Positions 8,852 to 16,200 of a DNA stretch of 64,000 bases are shown one piece after another (the stretch's first letter is position 1; every line of letters starts with the position of its first letter). The translations under genes were made by a program, and so were the position numbers. The notes under the pieces are model-generated. The model had not been told where the DNA came from, did no database searches, and saw only the letters and a list, made by a program, of their open reading frames with translations. This DNA comes from Aurantiacibacter sp. MUD61 (GTDB lineage: Bacteria > Pseudomonadota > Alphaproteobacteria > Sphingomonadales > Sphingomonadaceae): assembly GCF_027912455.1 (NCBI RefSeq), contig NZ_CP115446.1:1945501-2009500 (forward strand), in the 5' to 3' direction.

Positions 8852-10138
8852 ATGAGCATGCTTTCGATCACGTCTCGCCTTCAGGCACACCGCTTTCCAG
8901 CCCTGCTCGGTCTGGCGGCTGCGCTACTCCTGTGCCTTGTCGCCGGTGCTTCCTTGCTGGCGCAGGTTTCCGGCGAACGCGGCATCGCTCCCGTCGCCAG
9001 CAGCACGGACATCGACGTGCGCGGGATCGAAGTGAACGTCACCGGTGACAGTCCGGAAGAGGCGCGCGCCAATGGCTGGCGAGAGGCGCAGCGGCTGGCC
9101 TGGCAGCAGTTGGAAGGTCCGGCCATTCCCGATTCGCGGCTCGAATCGCTCGTCGCCGCAATTGTGGTCGAAGAAGAGCAGATCGGACCGCGTCGGTATA
9201 TTGCCCGGCTTGGCGTGATTTTTGATCGTCAGCGCGCGGGTGGATTGCTTGGCGCGAGCGGCAATCGCGCTCGTTCTGCACCCATGCTTACACTGCCGGT
9301 GATGGTGAGCGATGGCACGCAGCTGATGTTCGAAACGCGCAATCCGTGGCAGCGGGCCTGGGCGCAATACCAATTCGGCAGCAGCGCTATCGATTATGTG
9401 CGGCCGTCGGGCGCGGGTGGGGAGAGCCTTCTCCTTACCTATGGCCAGACAGGTCGCCGCAGCCGTGCGTGGTGGAACAACATCCTCGATCAGTTCAGCG
9501 CGGCAGACGTGCTGGTGCCGGTCGTGAATCTTTCCTGGCAGTATCCCGGCGGCCCGGTAGAGGGCCAGTTCACTGCGCGCTATGGCCCCGACAACCGCTA
9601 CCTCGAGTCCTTCGCCATGCGTGCGGACAGCGCCGATGAGCTTCCTGCCATGCTGAACCGTGCAGTCGCGCGCTTCGATCAGATATTCAGCGCAGCGCTG
9701 GCCGATGGAACCCTGCGTCCAGACCCGACGCTTACGCTCGACAACATCGAGATCAGCCCCGAAATTCGCGCCCTGCTGGATGAAGCGCGCCGCGCCGAGG
9801 CGGCAGACGCAGCGGCAGCAGCGGGCGAGGATGACAATGTCGCATCAGCAGGCCTACCGGATGGAGGCACGGCTACTGCTACGCCAGAACCGGCGGCAGC
9901 TGCGGCGACCTATGTCGTTCAGGTGGCAACGCCCGATGGGAATGCCTTCGATACAGCGCTGACGCTGCTTCGCGGGACACCGGGTGTCAGCTCGGTGGCG
10001 GTCGGTTCCACGGCCATCGGCGGTGCATCTGTCCTGCGGGTGACCTATAGTGGAGAATTGCCCGCTCTCGCCGCAGCACTGCGTTCGCGCGGCTGGGCGG
10101 TGAACGAGGGCGAGAACGCACTCGGCATTTCGCGTTAA
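8852..10138 (+). CDS. DUF2066 domain exported protein
   Basis: About 428 residues. A signal or anchor segment ([20 protein letters not shown]) is followed by the DUF2066 domain with [20 protein letters not shown], then [15 protein letters not shown]. After an Ala/Pro-rich linker (about 320-355) comes a small ferredoxin-like C-terminal domain ([20 protein letters not shown] to [16 protein letters not shown]). Probably periplasmic or membrane-anchored. The ATG at 8852 is chosen over an upstream TTG at 8807; neither has a strong Shine-Dalgarno. It is followed 19 bases later by the hda-like gene, a pairing seen in other alphaproteobacteria. Molecular function is unknown. Confidence 0.82.
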   Translation: MSMLSITSRLQAHRFPALLGLAAALLLCLVAGASLLAQVSGERGIAPVASSTDIDVRGIEVNVTGDSPEEARANGWREAQRLAWQQLEGPAIPDSRLESLVAAIVVEEEQIGPRRYIARLGVIFDRQRAGGLLGASGNRARSAPMLTLPVMVSDGTQLMFETRNPWQRAWAQYQFGSSAIDYVRPSGAGGESLLLTYGQTGRRSRAWWNNILDQFSAADVLVPVVNLSWQYPGGPVEGQFTARYGPDNRYLESFAMRADSADELPAMLNRAVARFDQIFSAALADGTLRPDPTLTLDNIEISPEIRALLDEARRAEAADAAAAAGEDDNVASAGLPDGGTATATPEPAAAAATYVVQVATPDGNAFDTALTLLRGTPGVSSVAVGSTAIGGASVLRVTYSGELPALAAALRSRGWAVNEGENALGISR

Positions 10139-10157
10139 GCGCGTCAGGAGCGCATTG

Positions 10158-10763
10158 GTGGAGCAAATCGCCTTACCTCTGAAGGCCGGCAAGGGACCGT
10201 CGCGCATCATCATCGGTGCGGCGAATGGGCATGTTGCCGATGCGTTGACCAATGCGGCGAGCTGGCCCTTTCGCACCGCCGTTCTCACAGGACAGCCGCG
10301 TTCGGGCAAATCCCTGTTTGCAAGGTGGTTTGCTGAAAGCGGCGCGGGCGATGCGATCGATGATGCGCAATTGCTGGAAGAAGACGCGGTGTTCCATCGC
10401 TGGAACCGCGCGCAGGAGGCCGGGACTCCTCTGCTGATCATCGGCGGGGAGCCGCCGTGGGATATCCGCTTGCCTGATTTGAAGTCGCGTCTCGGCGGAT
10501 CGCTGCAACTAGAGATCGGTCTGCCGGATGACGAGATGGCGCGTGATCTGCTTTTGTCGTTGGCGGAGGAACGGGGGCTGCCGCTTCGGAGCGATGCCGC
10601 AGATTATCTGATCCCACGCGCCGGACGTTCGCAGGCGGAACTTGAGCAGCTTGTCGCGACCATCGATCGCTTGTCTCTCGAGCGAAAGGCCCCACCTAAC
10701 CTTGGCATCTGGCGATCCGCGCTGGAAGCTGTGCACGGCCCGGAAGAGCCGCGCTTGATTTGA
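10158..10763 (+). CDS. Hda/DnaA-related replication regulator
   Basis: About 201 residues, the size of HdaA. It has a DnaA-type AAA fold: strand plus P-loop TAVLTGQPRSGKSLFARW (here GQPRSGKS), a Walker-B-like region around AIDDAQLLEED, and C-terminal lid helices (AADYLIPRAGRSQAELEQLV). Family knowledge: Hda promotes hydrolysis of DnaA-bound ATP with the clamp and limits re-initiation. The GTG at 10158 is preferred because CAGGAG lies seven bases upstream; a TTG three bases earlier is also possible. The usual DnaA DNA-binding domain IV is absent, as expected. Gene name hda/hdaA is likely but not proven. Confidence 0.82.
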   Translation: MEQIALPLKAGKGPSRIIIGAANGHVADALTNAASWPFRTAVLTGQPRSGKSLFARWFAESGAGDAIDDAQLLEEDAVFHRWNRAQEAGTPLLIIGGEPPWDIRLPDLKSRLGGSLQLEIGLPDDEMARDLLLSLAEERGLPLRSDAADYLIPRAGRSQAELEQLVATIDRLSLERKAPPNLGIWRSALEAVHGPEEPRLI

Positions 10764-10790
10764 GCAGGTTTTAATGGGAAACTGACTGCG

Positions 10791-11510
10791 ATGTTTGAAC
10801 GGCTCGTCAGCTACCTTGAATCGGTCCGGGCGCGCGATCCGGCGCCGCGTTCACGCTGGGAAATCCTTCTTTATCCGGGTGTTATCGCGCTCGGCTTGCA
10901 TAAAGTTGCACATTGGCTGTTTGAGGCAGAGCTCTATTTTCTGGCGCGGCTGGTGAACCATTTCAGCCGCTTTCTCACCGCGATCGATATTCACCCTGGC
11001 GCCAAGATCGGGAAGAATTTCTTCATCGACCATGGCTTTACAGTCATAGGTGAGACGGCAGAGATAGGCGACAATGTCACTATTTATCAGTGCGTCACAC
11101 TCGGCGGCACCAATCCTACCAATGGCGAAGGCGGCAAACGTCACCCGACTTTGCGCGACAACGTAATTATCGGCTCCGGTGCCCAGGTGATCGGGCCTAT
11201 CACGGTAGGTGAGCGCGCGCGCGTTGGCGCGAATGCGGTGGTCACCGACGATGTGCCCGAAGGCGCGACGATGATCGGCCTCAAGGCGCGTTCAACGCTG
11301 GTCCCGGCAGAGCAGTGGATGAAGGAATTCATTCCCTACGGCACGCCCTGCGATGATCCCTGCGTAGAAGGCGTCAACGGCGATTGCGTTGAAAAGCTGC
11401 AAAAGGATGTGGCCCGTTTGCAAGAGCAGATCGATGCTTTGAAGAAGCAGGGCGACGTAGCGGTCGGTCCGGATCTCTTTTCCGACCGTAAAAGCGGCAC
11501 CAAGAGCTGA
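10791..11510 (+). CDS. cysE: Serine O-acetyltransferase
   Basis: Makes O-acetylserine from serine and acetyl-CoA for cysteine synthesis; cytosolic left-handed beta-helix trimer. 239 residues. IDIHPGAKIGKNFFIDHGFT carries the catalytic His, followed by hexapeptide repeats (VIGETAEIGDNVTIYQ, GGTNPTNGEGGKRHPTL, IIGSGAQVIGPITVGE, ARVGANAVV). After the helix there is a Cys-rich patch and a C-terminal coiled coil (EKLQKDVARLQEQIDALKKQ). This is the EpsC-type arrangement. It overlaps the next gene by one base (TGATG). Confidence 0.93.
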   Translation: MFERLVSYLESVRARDPAPRSRWEILLYPGVIALGLHKVAHWLFEAELYFLARLVNHFSRFLTAIDIHPGAKIGKNFFIDHGFTVIGETAEIGDNVTIYQCVTLGGTNPTNGEGGKRHPTLRDNVIIGSGAQVIGPITVGERARVGANAVVTDDVPEGATMIGLKARSTLVPAEQWMKEFIPYGTPCDDPCVEGVNGDCVEKLQKDVARLQEQIDALKKQGDVAVGPDLFSDRKSGTKS

Positions 11511-11869
11511 TGAAGGCAGCCGCAGGCTCTCCCAATATCATCGCGTTTCCGGGCCAGAGGCCGCCATCACAAATTGGCTTCGACCGGCAGGAACTGGGGC
11601 GCATTCTCGATCTGTACGGACGCATGGTCGCCGCCGGTGAATGGCGCGATTACGCGATGAATTTCGACAAGCATTGCGCCACCTTCGCGGCCTTCCGCCG
11701 CACCGCCGACACGCCGCAGATGCGACTTGAGAAGCGCCCCGCCATGCGCAACCGGCAGGGAATGTGGACGCTGTTTGGCGAGCAGGGGCAGGTCCTCAAA
11801 CGCGGGCATGAGCTCGGCAATGTCCTCGCGCCGGTCGAGCGGCGTCTGGTGAAAGCAGTCGACAGCTAA
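11510..11869 (+). CDS. DUF2794 protein
   Basis: 119 residues. SPNIIAFPGQ near the start, FDRQELGRILDLYGRMVAAG, EWRDYAMNFDKHCATFAAFR and RNRQGMWTLFGEQGQVLKRG match DUF2794, an alphaproteobacterial family of unknown function. The ATG overlaps the cysE stop codon (TGATG), so translation is probably coupled. No catalytic motif or membrane segment is visible. Confidence 0.88.
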   Translation: MKAAAGSPNIIAFPGQRPPSQIGFDRQELGRILDLYGRMVAAGEWRDYAMNFDKHCATFAAFRRTADTPQMRLEKRPAMRNRQGMWTLFGEQGQVLKRGHELGNVLAPVERRLVKAVDS

Positions 11870-11882
11870 GCAGTCCGGCTGT

Positions 11883-12539
11883 TCAGGCGAACACGTCACC
11901 CTGGCTTAGATGCATGCCATGCTGCTGTGCTGCCGTCACCTTGCGGATGATCTGCATCATGAACCAGGCCGAACCCAGCATCAGCAGGTAAAGCAGGATG
12001 AAAAGGCCGACGAAGGCCGCGGGCGGCAGCATGACATGCACGCCCGGGATCGAGTCGATCGCGATGTAGGTCACCGCAGCCGAAAAAACGACTAGCGCTC
12101 CCCAATTGCAGGCCACCCAGCTGGTGACGTCACCGACATCCGATTTGGCGTGCCAATCGCTTTCGCCATGGCTGCGATTGAACAATTCGCGGGTGGAGAC
12201 GAAGGGCAGGTATGTGTTGACGAGGGGCACGAAAAAGGACGCGGTGGCCCAACCGGGGTTGTAATTGAGCCCGGCCAGCCGCGCCTCGTGCAGATTGGCA
12301 TGGGCCCGATAAACCCACAGCGCGGTCACGACAATCGCCACACCAAAGGCGAGCAGCCAGATGAGGCCTATCGCTCCAAGGAGGAAGAAGATCATACCTC
12401 CATTGGCAGACAGCAAATTGTCGGTAGCGATCGCATAGAGCTGCAGCGAAATGGTCAAGGCCGTGCTGGCGATGAAAATCCAGAACACGATGGTGGCGAC
12501 CGAACCAAGCGTCGCCAAAGAACGAATCCCGTTATTCAA
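11883..12539 (-). CDS. DUF4328 multi-pass membrane protein
   Basis: 218 residues with about five to six hydrophobic segments (VATIVFWIFIASTALTISLQ, IFFLLGAIGLIWLLAFGVAI, AFVGLFILLYLLMLGSAWFM). The loop NLHEARLAGLNYNPGWATAS followed by FFVPLVNTYLPFVSTRELF is the DUF4328 signature. The start is TTG at 12539: AGGAGGG lies seven bases upstream, while no ATG is nearby. That ribosome-binding site is inside a perfect 13-bp inverted repeat (see separate entry), so translation may be controlled by RNA folding. Second gene of a two-gene unit; function unknown. Confidence 0.85.
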   Translation of the reverse strand: MNNGIRSLATLGSVATIVFWIFIASTALTISLQLYAIATDNLLSANGGMIFFLLGAIGLIWLLAFGVAIVVTALWVYRAHANLHEARLAGLNYNPGWATASFFVPLVNTYLPFVSTRELFNRSHGESDWHAKSDVGDVTSWVACNWGALVVFSAAVTYIAIDSIPGVHVMLPPAAFVGLFILLYLLMLGSAWFMMQIIRKVTAAQQHGMHLSQGDVFA

Positions 12540-12546
12540 GTAAATG

Positions 12547-12626
12547 CCCTCCTGTCGATCCCTCCCGACTTGTGCTGCGAAAATGCATTCGTGCCAAGTG
12601 GATAGGAGAGGAAATCGACAGGAGGG
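12547..12626 (-). promoter_or_regulatory. Long hairpin sequestering the ribosome-binding site of the DUF4328 gene
   Basis: On the transcript of the minus strand, CCCTCCTGTCGAT (12626-12614) is perfectly complementary to ATCGACAGGAGGG (12559-12547). The latter contains the AGGAGGG Shine-Dalgarno of the TTG start at 12539. The 54-base loop contains further nested complementarity (ACTTG with CAAGT, CGAA with TTCG, CTCC with GGAG), so the region can fold into one long rod. There is no U-run after it, so it does not look like a terminator. Confidence 0.7.
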
Positions 12627-12644
12627 TTATTGGCCTAAACTGGA

Positions 12645-13700
12645 TCAGGCTGAGGGAGCGAGCGTGCCTGCAACCGGCAGGCGCTGTTGCAGCTCGCCCG
12701 GCAGTTTGTCGACGACGACACTGCGGATGGCGGGCCAGAAGGCGGACAGCATCAACAGGGCAGAGCCGATCACCAATGCGGTCAGCGCAACCGACAGCTC
12801 GACCATGCCATTCTGTTCGAACAGCCCGGTCAGGGCGACGATCACATAGGCGAGCGCGGAAACGAGCAACGCGCGGCGATCGATCGCGAGCGCCACAAGG
12901 CCGAACAGCAGATAGGCGCCGAGTACCAGCAGGGCGCCGCCTGCACCGATCGTGCTGCCATCATTGATGCCGAGCCAGTGGAACAGCGGATGCGCGATCA
13001 TCGGTGCGGCGAGCAGGTGCAGCCAGAAGGCGACATCGCTGCGGCGTGTCTGGCGTTCACGGTCGCTCATGTCCCAGCGCATGGCAAAGGCGAAAATCGC
13101 GATGCCGGCGGCAAAGACCAGCGGCAGGAGGATGTATTCCGGGCTTGTGCCCTCAGCTGGCATGATAGCCGTGACAACTGTTGCGATGACCGCAGCAGCT
13201 GTCGTCGCAGAAATCGCGGCAATGGTGATAGGCACCATGAAGCGTTTCCAGTGCAGCCATGCGCCAATTGCACCGGCAAGGAAGCTCGCGGCAACCAATG
13301 CGCCCATCATGCGCGCATTATCGTCCACGTTGCTCTCACTGAGAATCTCGATCGGAGCGGCAACCAGACCGCCGACAAAGGCGAGCATCAGCACGATGCT
13401 CGGCAAAGCCATGCGGCGCCGCTTGGTGAAGAATTCAGCCATGAACCACGCAGCAGCCGCCACCAGCAGCCCGGCGAGGCCCGGCACGATGGCTGTGCCT
13501 ATGCCGCCCATGGCAACCAGCAGCAGGACCGCAGCGATGGTCACAAAGATATCGTTGAATGAATTGACCAGGCGAAAGTTTTCTTCGTCGGTCACCGGCA
13601 TGCGGCGCATCTGCGCAACGTGCGTGCGGAATGCGTCGGCGCTTTCCGCAGTGATTGCCCCGCCAGCCACAGCATCACGCAGATCCTGTTCGCTATACAT
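12645..13700 (-). CDS. Predicted multi-pass membrane protein, function unknown
   Basis: 351 residues. A soluble N-terminal ~45 residues (MYSEQDLRDAVAGGAITAES, with MRRMPVTDEENFRLVNSFNDI) precedes roughly nine to ten membrane helices (IFVTIAAVLLLVAMGGIG through LTALVIGSALLMLSAFWPAI). I recognise this layout from uncharacterised alphaproteobacterial proteins but cannot name a family with confidence; DUF2157/DUF4401-like proteins are the nearest idea. ATG at 13700 follows GGGGAGGA. A consensus-like promoter with an embedded palindromic operator lies immediately upstream, and the DUF4328 gene follows after the hairpin region. Confidence 0.8.
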   Translation of the reverse strand: MYSEQDLRDAVAGGAITAESADAFRTHVAQMRRMPVTDEENFRLVNSFNDIFVTIAAVLLLVAMGGIGTAIVPGLAGLLVAAAAWFMAEFFTKRRRMALPSIVLMLAFVGGLVAAPIEILSESNVDDNARMMGALVAASFLAGAIGAWLHWKRFMVPITIAAISATTAAAVIATVVTAIMPAEGTSPEYILLPLVFAAGIAIFAFAMRWDMSDRERQTRRSDVAFWLHLLAAPMIAHPLFHWLGINDGSTIGAGGALLVLGAYLLFGLVALAIDRRALLVSALAYVIVALTGLFEQNGMVELSVALTALVIGSALLMLSAFWPAIRSVVVDKLPGELQQRLPVAGTLAPSA

Positions 13701-13733
13701 AAATTCCTCCCCACAGGAGTTGTCCCGGGAGAG

Positions 13734-13767
13734 GTTATGGGTAAAGTGTATTAGTGTGTCAATACAC
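13734..13767 (-). promoter_or_regulatory. Promoter with embedded 22-bp palindromic operator
   Basis: On the minus strand TTGACA (13762-13757) and CATAAC (13739-13734) are separated by 17 bases, a good sigma-70-type promoter with a perfect -35. Overlapping the -35 and spacer is GTGTATT-N8-AATACAC (13746-13767), a perfect 7-bp inverted repeat. This position is expected for a repressor of the GntR or TetR type. It lies about 25-30 bases upstream of the membrane-protein gene that starts at 13700. No cognate regulator gene is in the window. Confidence 0.75.
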
Positions 13768-13776
13768 GGGCGTTAG

Positions 13777-14448
13777 TCAGAGTGAGCACGCCGCGTCGAT
13801 GAAGGCGTGCCAGGTGAGGAAATGACCATCGCTGCCGAGCTCGCTATGCGGCACATCGGCATAACCGTTGGTGAAAGTCAGCACGGGCACGGAGGCGGAG
13901 CGGGCGGCGCGCACATCGTAGGTGGTATCGCCCACCATCAATGCGCGGCCACCTCCGCAATCGGCGATGGCAGCATGCAGCATGTCGGGCGCGGGCTTGG
14001 CGTTTTCCCGGCCGAGCGTATCGCCGCCATAAATCGCTGAAAAGTGATCGGTCATGCCAAGCGCATCGAGCAACTCGCGCGCGGGCTTCTCGGATTTGTT
14101 CGTGCACACGGCGAGGGTGACGCCTGTCTCACGCAGCTGCGTCAGCGCTTCTTCGCATCCGGCATAGGGCACGGTGTTGACGGCCAAATTGTCCCAATAG
14201 AATTCGATCAGCGTCTGGCTCAGCTCGCGATATTCGTCATCCCCGATCATGCCGCCGGTGGCTTCCAGCGCGCGCGTCAGCATCATGTCCGTCCCGCCGC
14301 CGATCAGCGTGCGCGATGTGTCCTCGCTAACGGGATCGCGCCCGATCCGGGTTAGCGCATGGTTTACTGCAGGACACAGGTCGCGGGCGGAGTCCACCAG
14401 CGTGCCATCAAGGTCGAAAAGGACGATATCGAAGGGAATTTTGCTCAT
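13777..14448 (-). CDS. gph: Phosphoglycolate phosphatase (HAD family)
   Basis: 223 residues, HAD superfamily. Motif I FDIVLFDLDGTLVDS has the nucleophilic Asp; motif II is LAVCTNKSEKPARELL; motif III/IV are KPAPDMLHAA and MVGDTTYDVRAARSA. The helical cap follows motif I. Likely dephosphorylates 2-phosphoglycolate or a related phosphate ester in the cytosol. The ATG at 14448 is chosen because the family starts here; the in-frame upstream extension has no similarity. It diverges from glmU with a 62-base gap. Confidence 0.88.
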   Translation of the reverse strand: MSKIPFDIVLFDLDGTLVDSARDLCPAVNHALTRIGRDPVSEDTSRTLIGGGTDMMLTRALEATGGMIGDDEYRELSQTLIEFYWDNLAVNTVPYAGCEEALTQLRETGVTLAVCTNKSEKPARELLDALGMTDHFSAIYGGDTLGRENAKPAPDMLHAAIADCGGGRALMVGDTTYDVRAARSASVPVLTFTNGYADVPHSELGSDGHFLTWHAFIDAACSL

Positions 14449-14510
14449 CGGGGGTCGCAAATAGAGTGCGATGTGGAAACCGCAATGATTTGGTGGCATG
14501 GGCACTAACC

Positions 14511-15872
14511 ATGAGTGAATCCAGACCAATCGCTGCCGTCATTCTTGCTGCGGGCAAGGGGACGCGAATGAAGAGCGCACGCCACAAGGTGCTGCATGAA
14601 GTGGGCGGGCGATCCATGATCGAACATCTGCTGGCAAGTGTCGAGGCACTTGCGCCGGAGCGTTTGGTCACCATCGTCGGCGAATCGCGCGAGCAATTGC
14701 ACGATGCGCTGGGTGATCGCGTGAGCTTCGGTGTGCAGGACCCACAATTGGGCACCGGCCATGCGGTGCAGCAGGCGAAAGAGGCTCTGGCCGATTTCGA
14801 TGGCGACGTGCTGGTGCTCTACGGTGATGTGCCGTTTGTCTCGACAGAGACCATGCGCGCCATGATTGCGCGGCTGAATGCTGCTGACACTCCGGCTAGC
14901 GTAGTTCTCGGCTTCGAGCCGGAGGATCCGCTGCGTTACGGGCGTGTCATCGCGCAGCAGGGCCAGATCATCAAAATGGTCGAATGGAAGGATGCCAGCG
15001 AGGAAGAGCGGGCGTGCACATTGTGCAATTCAGGCCTGCTCGCTGCGCGTTCGCAAGACCTCTTCGCTCTGCTCGATCGCGTATCGAACGATAATGCGCA
15101 GGCCGAGTATTACCTGCCCGACATCGTCAACATCGCCATCGCCGATGGCCACAATTGTGCGGTCGTTTCGACTGCGAGAGCTGACGAAGTCGCCGGCATC
15201 AATTCGCGCGCCGAACTCGCCGCGGCAGAGGCGCAGTGGCAGGATCTGCAGCGCGCCGAAGCGATGGATGCAGGCGTAACCTTACGCGCACCCGAAACCG
15301 TGTTCTTCAGCTGGGATACCGAGATCGCAGAGGATGTGGTGATCGAGCCGAATGTGGTGTTCGGACCGGGTGTCACCATCGAATCCGGCGCGCATATCAA
15401 GGCGTTCAGCCATCTCGAAGGCGCGCATGTGGGCCCCGACACTGAAGTCGGCCCTTACGCCCGCCTGCGGCCCGGCGCCGTTCTCGAAAAAGGCAGCAAG
15501 ATCGGCAATTTCGTCGAGATGAAGAAGGCTACGCTGGGTGAAGGCGCGAAAGCCAATCACCTGACCTATCTCGGCGATGCGACAATAGGGGCGGGCGCAA
15601 ATATCGGCGCGGGCACGATCACCTGCAATTACGATGGCTATTTCAAGCACCAGACTACGATCGGCGAGCGCGCCTTCATCGGATCCAACAGCGCGCTGGT
15701 GGCACCGATCAATATCGGCGCGGATGCCATCGTTGCGGCAGGCAGCGCGGTCACGCGCGATGTCGCCGATGGCGAGCTTCGCATGGTTCGCGCCGACCAA
15801 ATGGTAAAGCCCGGCTGGGCCGATCGCTTCCACGACGCCATGAAGAAAAAGAAGAAGGCGGAAAGCAAGTGA
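14511..15872 (+). CDS. glmU: Bifunctional GlcN-1-P acetyltransferase / GlcNAc-1-P uridyltransferase
   Basis: 453 residues. N-terminal uridyltransferase with AAVILAAGKGTRMKS and YGDVPFVSTETM; C-terminal left-handed beta-helix acetyltransferase with hexapeptide repeats (VVFGPGVTIESGAHIKAFSH, then YLGDATIGAGANIGAGTIT) and NYDGYFKHQT carrying the catalytic region. Makes UDP-GlcNAc for peptidoglycan and LPS. The Lys-rich tail (MKKKKKAESK) ends where the next gene begins (GTGA overlap). With glmS 330 bases downstream it forms an amino-sugar module. Confidence 0.97.
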   Translation: MSESRPIAAVILAAGKGTRMKSARHKVLHEVGGRSMIEHLLASVEALAPERLVTIVGESREQLHDALGDRVSFGVQDPQLGTGHAVQQAKEALADFDGDVLVLYGDVPFVSTETMRAMIARLNAADTPASVVLGFEPEDPLRYGRVIAQQGQIIKMVEWKDASEEERACTLCNSGLLAARSQDLFALLDRVSNDNAQAEYYLPDIVNIAIADGHNCAVVSTARADEVAGINSRAELAAAEAQWQDLQRAEAMDAGVTLRAPETVFFSWDTEIAEDVVIEPNVVFGPGVTIESGAHIKAFSHLEGAHVGPDTEVGPYARLRPGAVLEKGSKIGNFVEMKKATLGEGAKANHLTYLGDATIGAGANIGAGTITCNYDGYFKHQTTIGERAFIGSNSALVAPINIGADAIVAAGSAVTRDVADGELRMVRADQMVKPGWADRFHDAMKKKKKAESK

Positions 15873-16180
15873 CCGACCGCTACGAGGGCAAACCCTTCCT
15901 GCGGCTGCTCGATTCATACGTGCTCGACAGTATCGGCGCTCTGGATGAGGCCAATCGCAAATGGCTGACCGAAGCGGAACCGCATTTCCGCGCGACCTAT
16001 GGCGAGACCGGCACCTGGCGCGAAATCGTGGCCAAACGCATGCAATTTCCGGAAGGAATGGAAGGCGCCATTCAGGAAGTGTGGGCTAAGGGTCAGGATC
16101 GCTTTCGCGCGCAGACGGGGGAGGAACCCGATCCGGTTCCTTTCGCTGTTGCTTTCGTAGACAAGAATTTCCCGCATTAA
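15869..16180 (+). CDS. Conserved small protein between glmU and glmS, 103 aa
   Basis: Translates as a soluble, charged 103-residue protein beginning MTDRYEGKPFLRLLDSYVLD and ending PVPFAVAFVDKNFPH. GTG start at 15869 overlaps the glmU stop as GTGA, implying translational coupling. No membrane segment or known catalytic motif is visible. Its fixed place between glmU and glmS suggests a conserved companion, but I cannot assign a function. Confidence 0.78.
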   Translation: MTDRYEGKPFLRLLDSYVLDSIGALDEANRKWLTEAEPHFRATYGETGTWREIVAKRMQFPEGMEGAIQEVWAKGQDRFRAQTGEEPDPVPFAVAFVDKNFPH

Positions 16181-16200
16181 CGCGGCAAGGGGCTCAATTT

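Noticed and set aside
16181-16200. Possible glmS ribozyme upstream of glmS
   Set aside because: Only 20 bases separate the previous stop from the ATG; far too short for the ribozyme.
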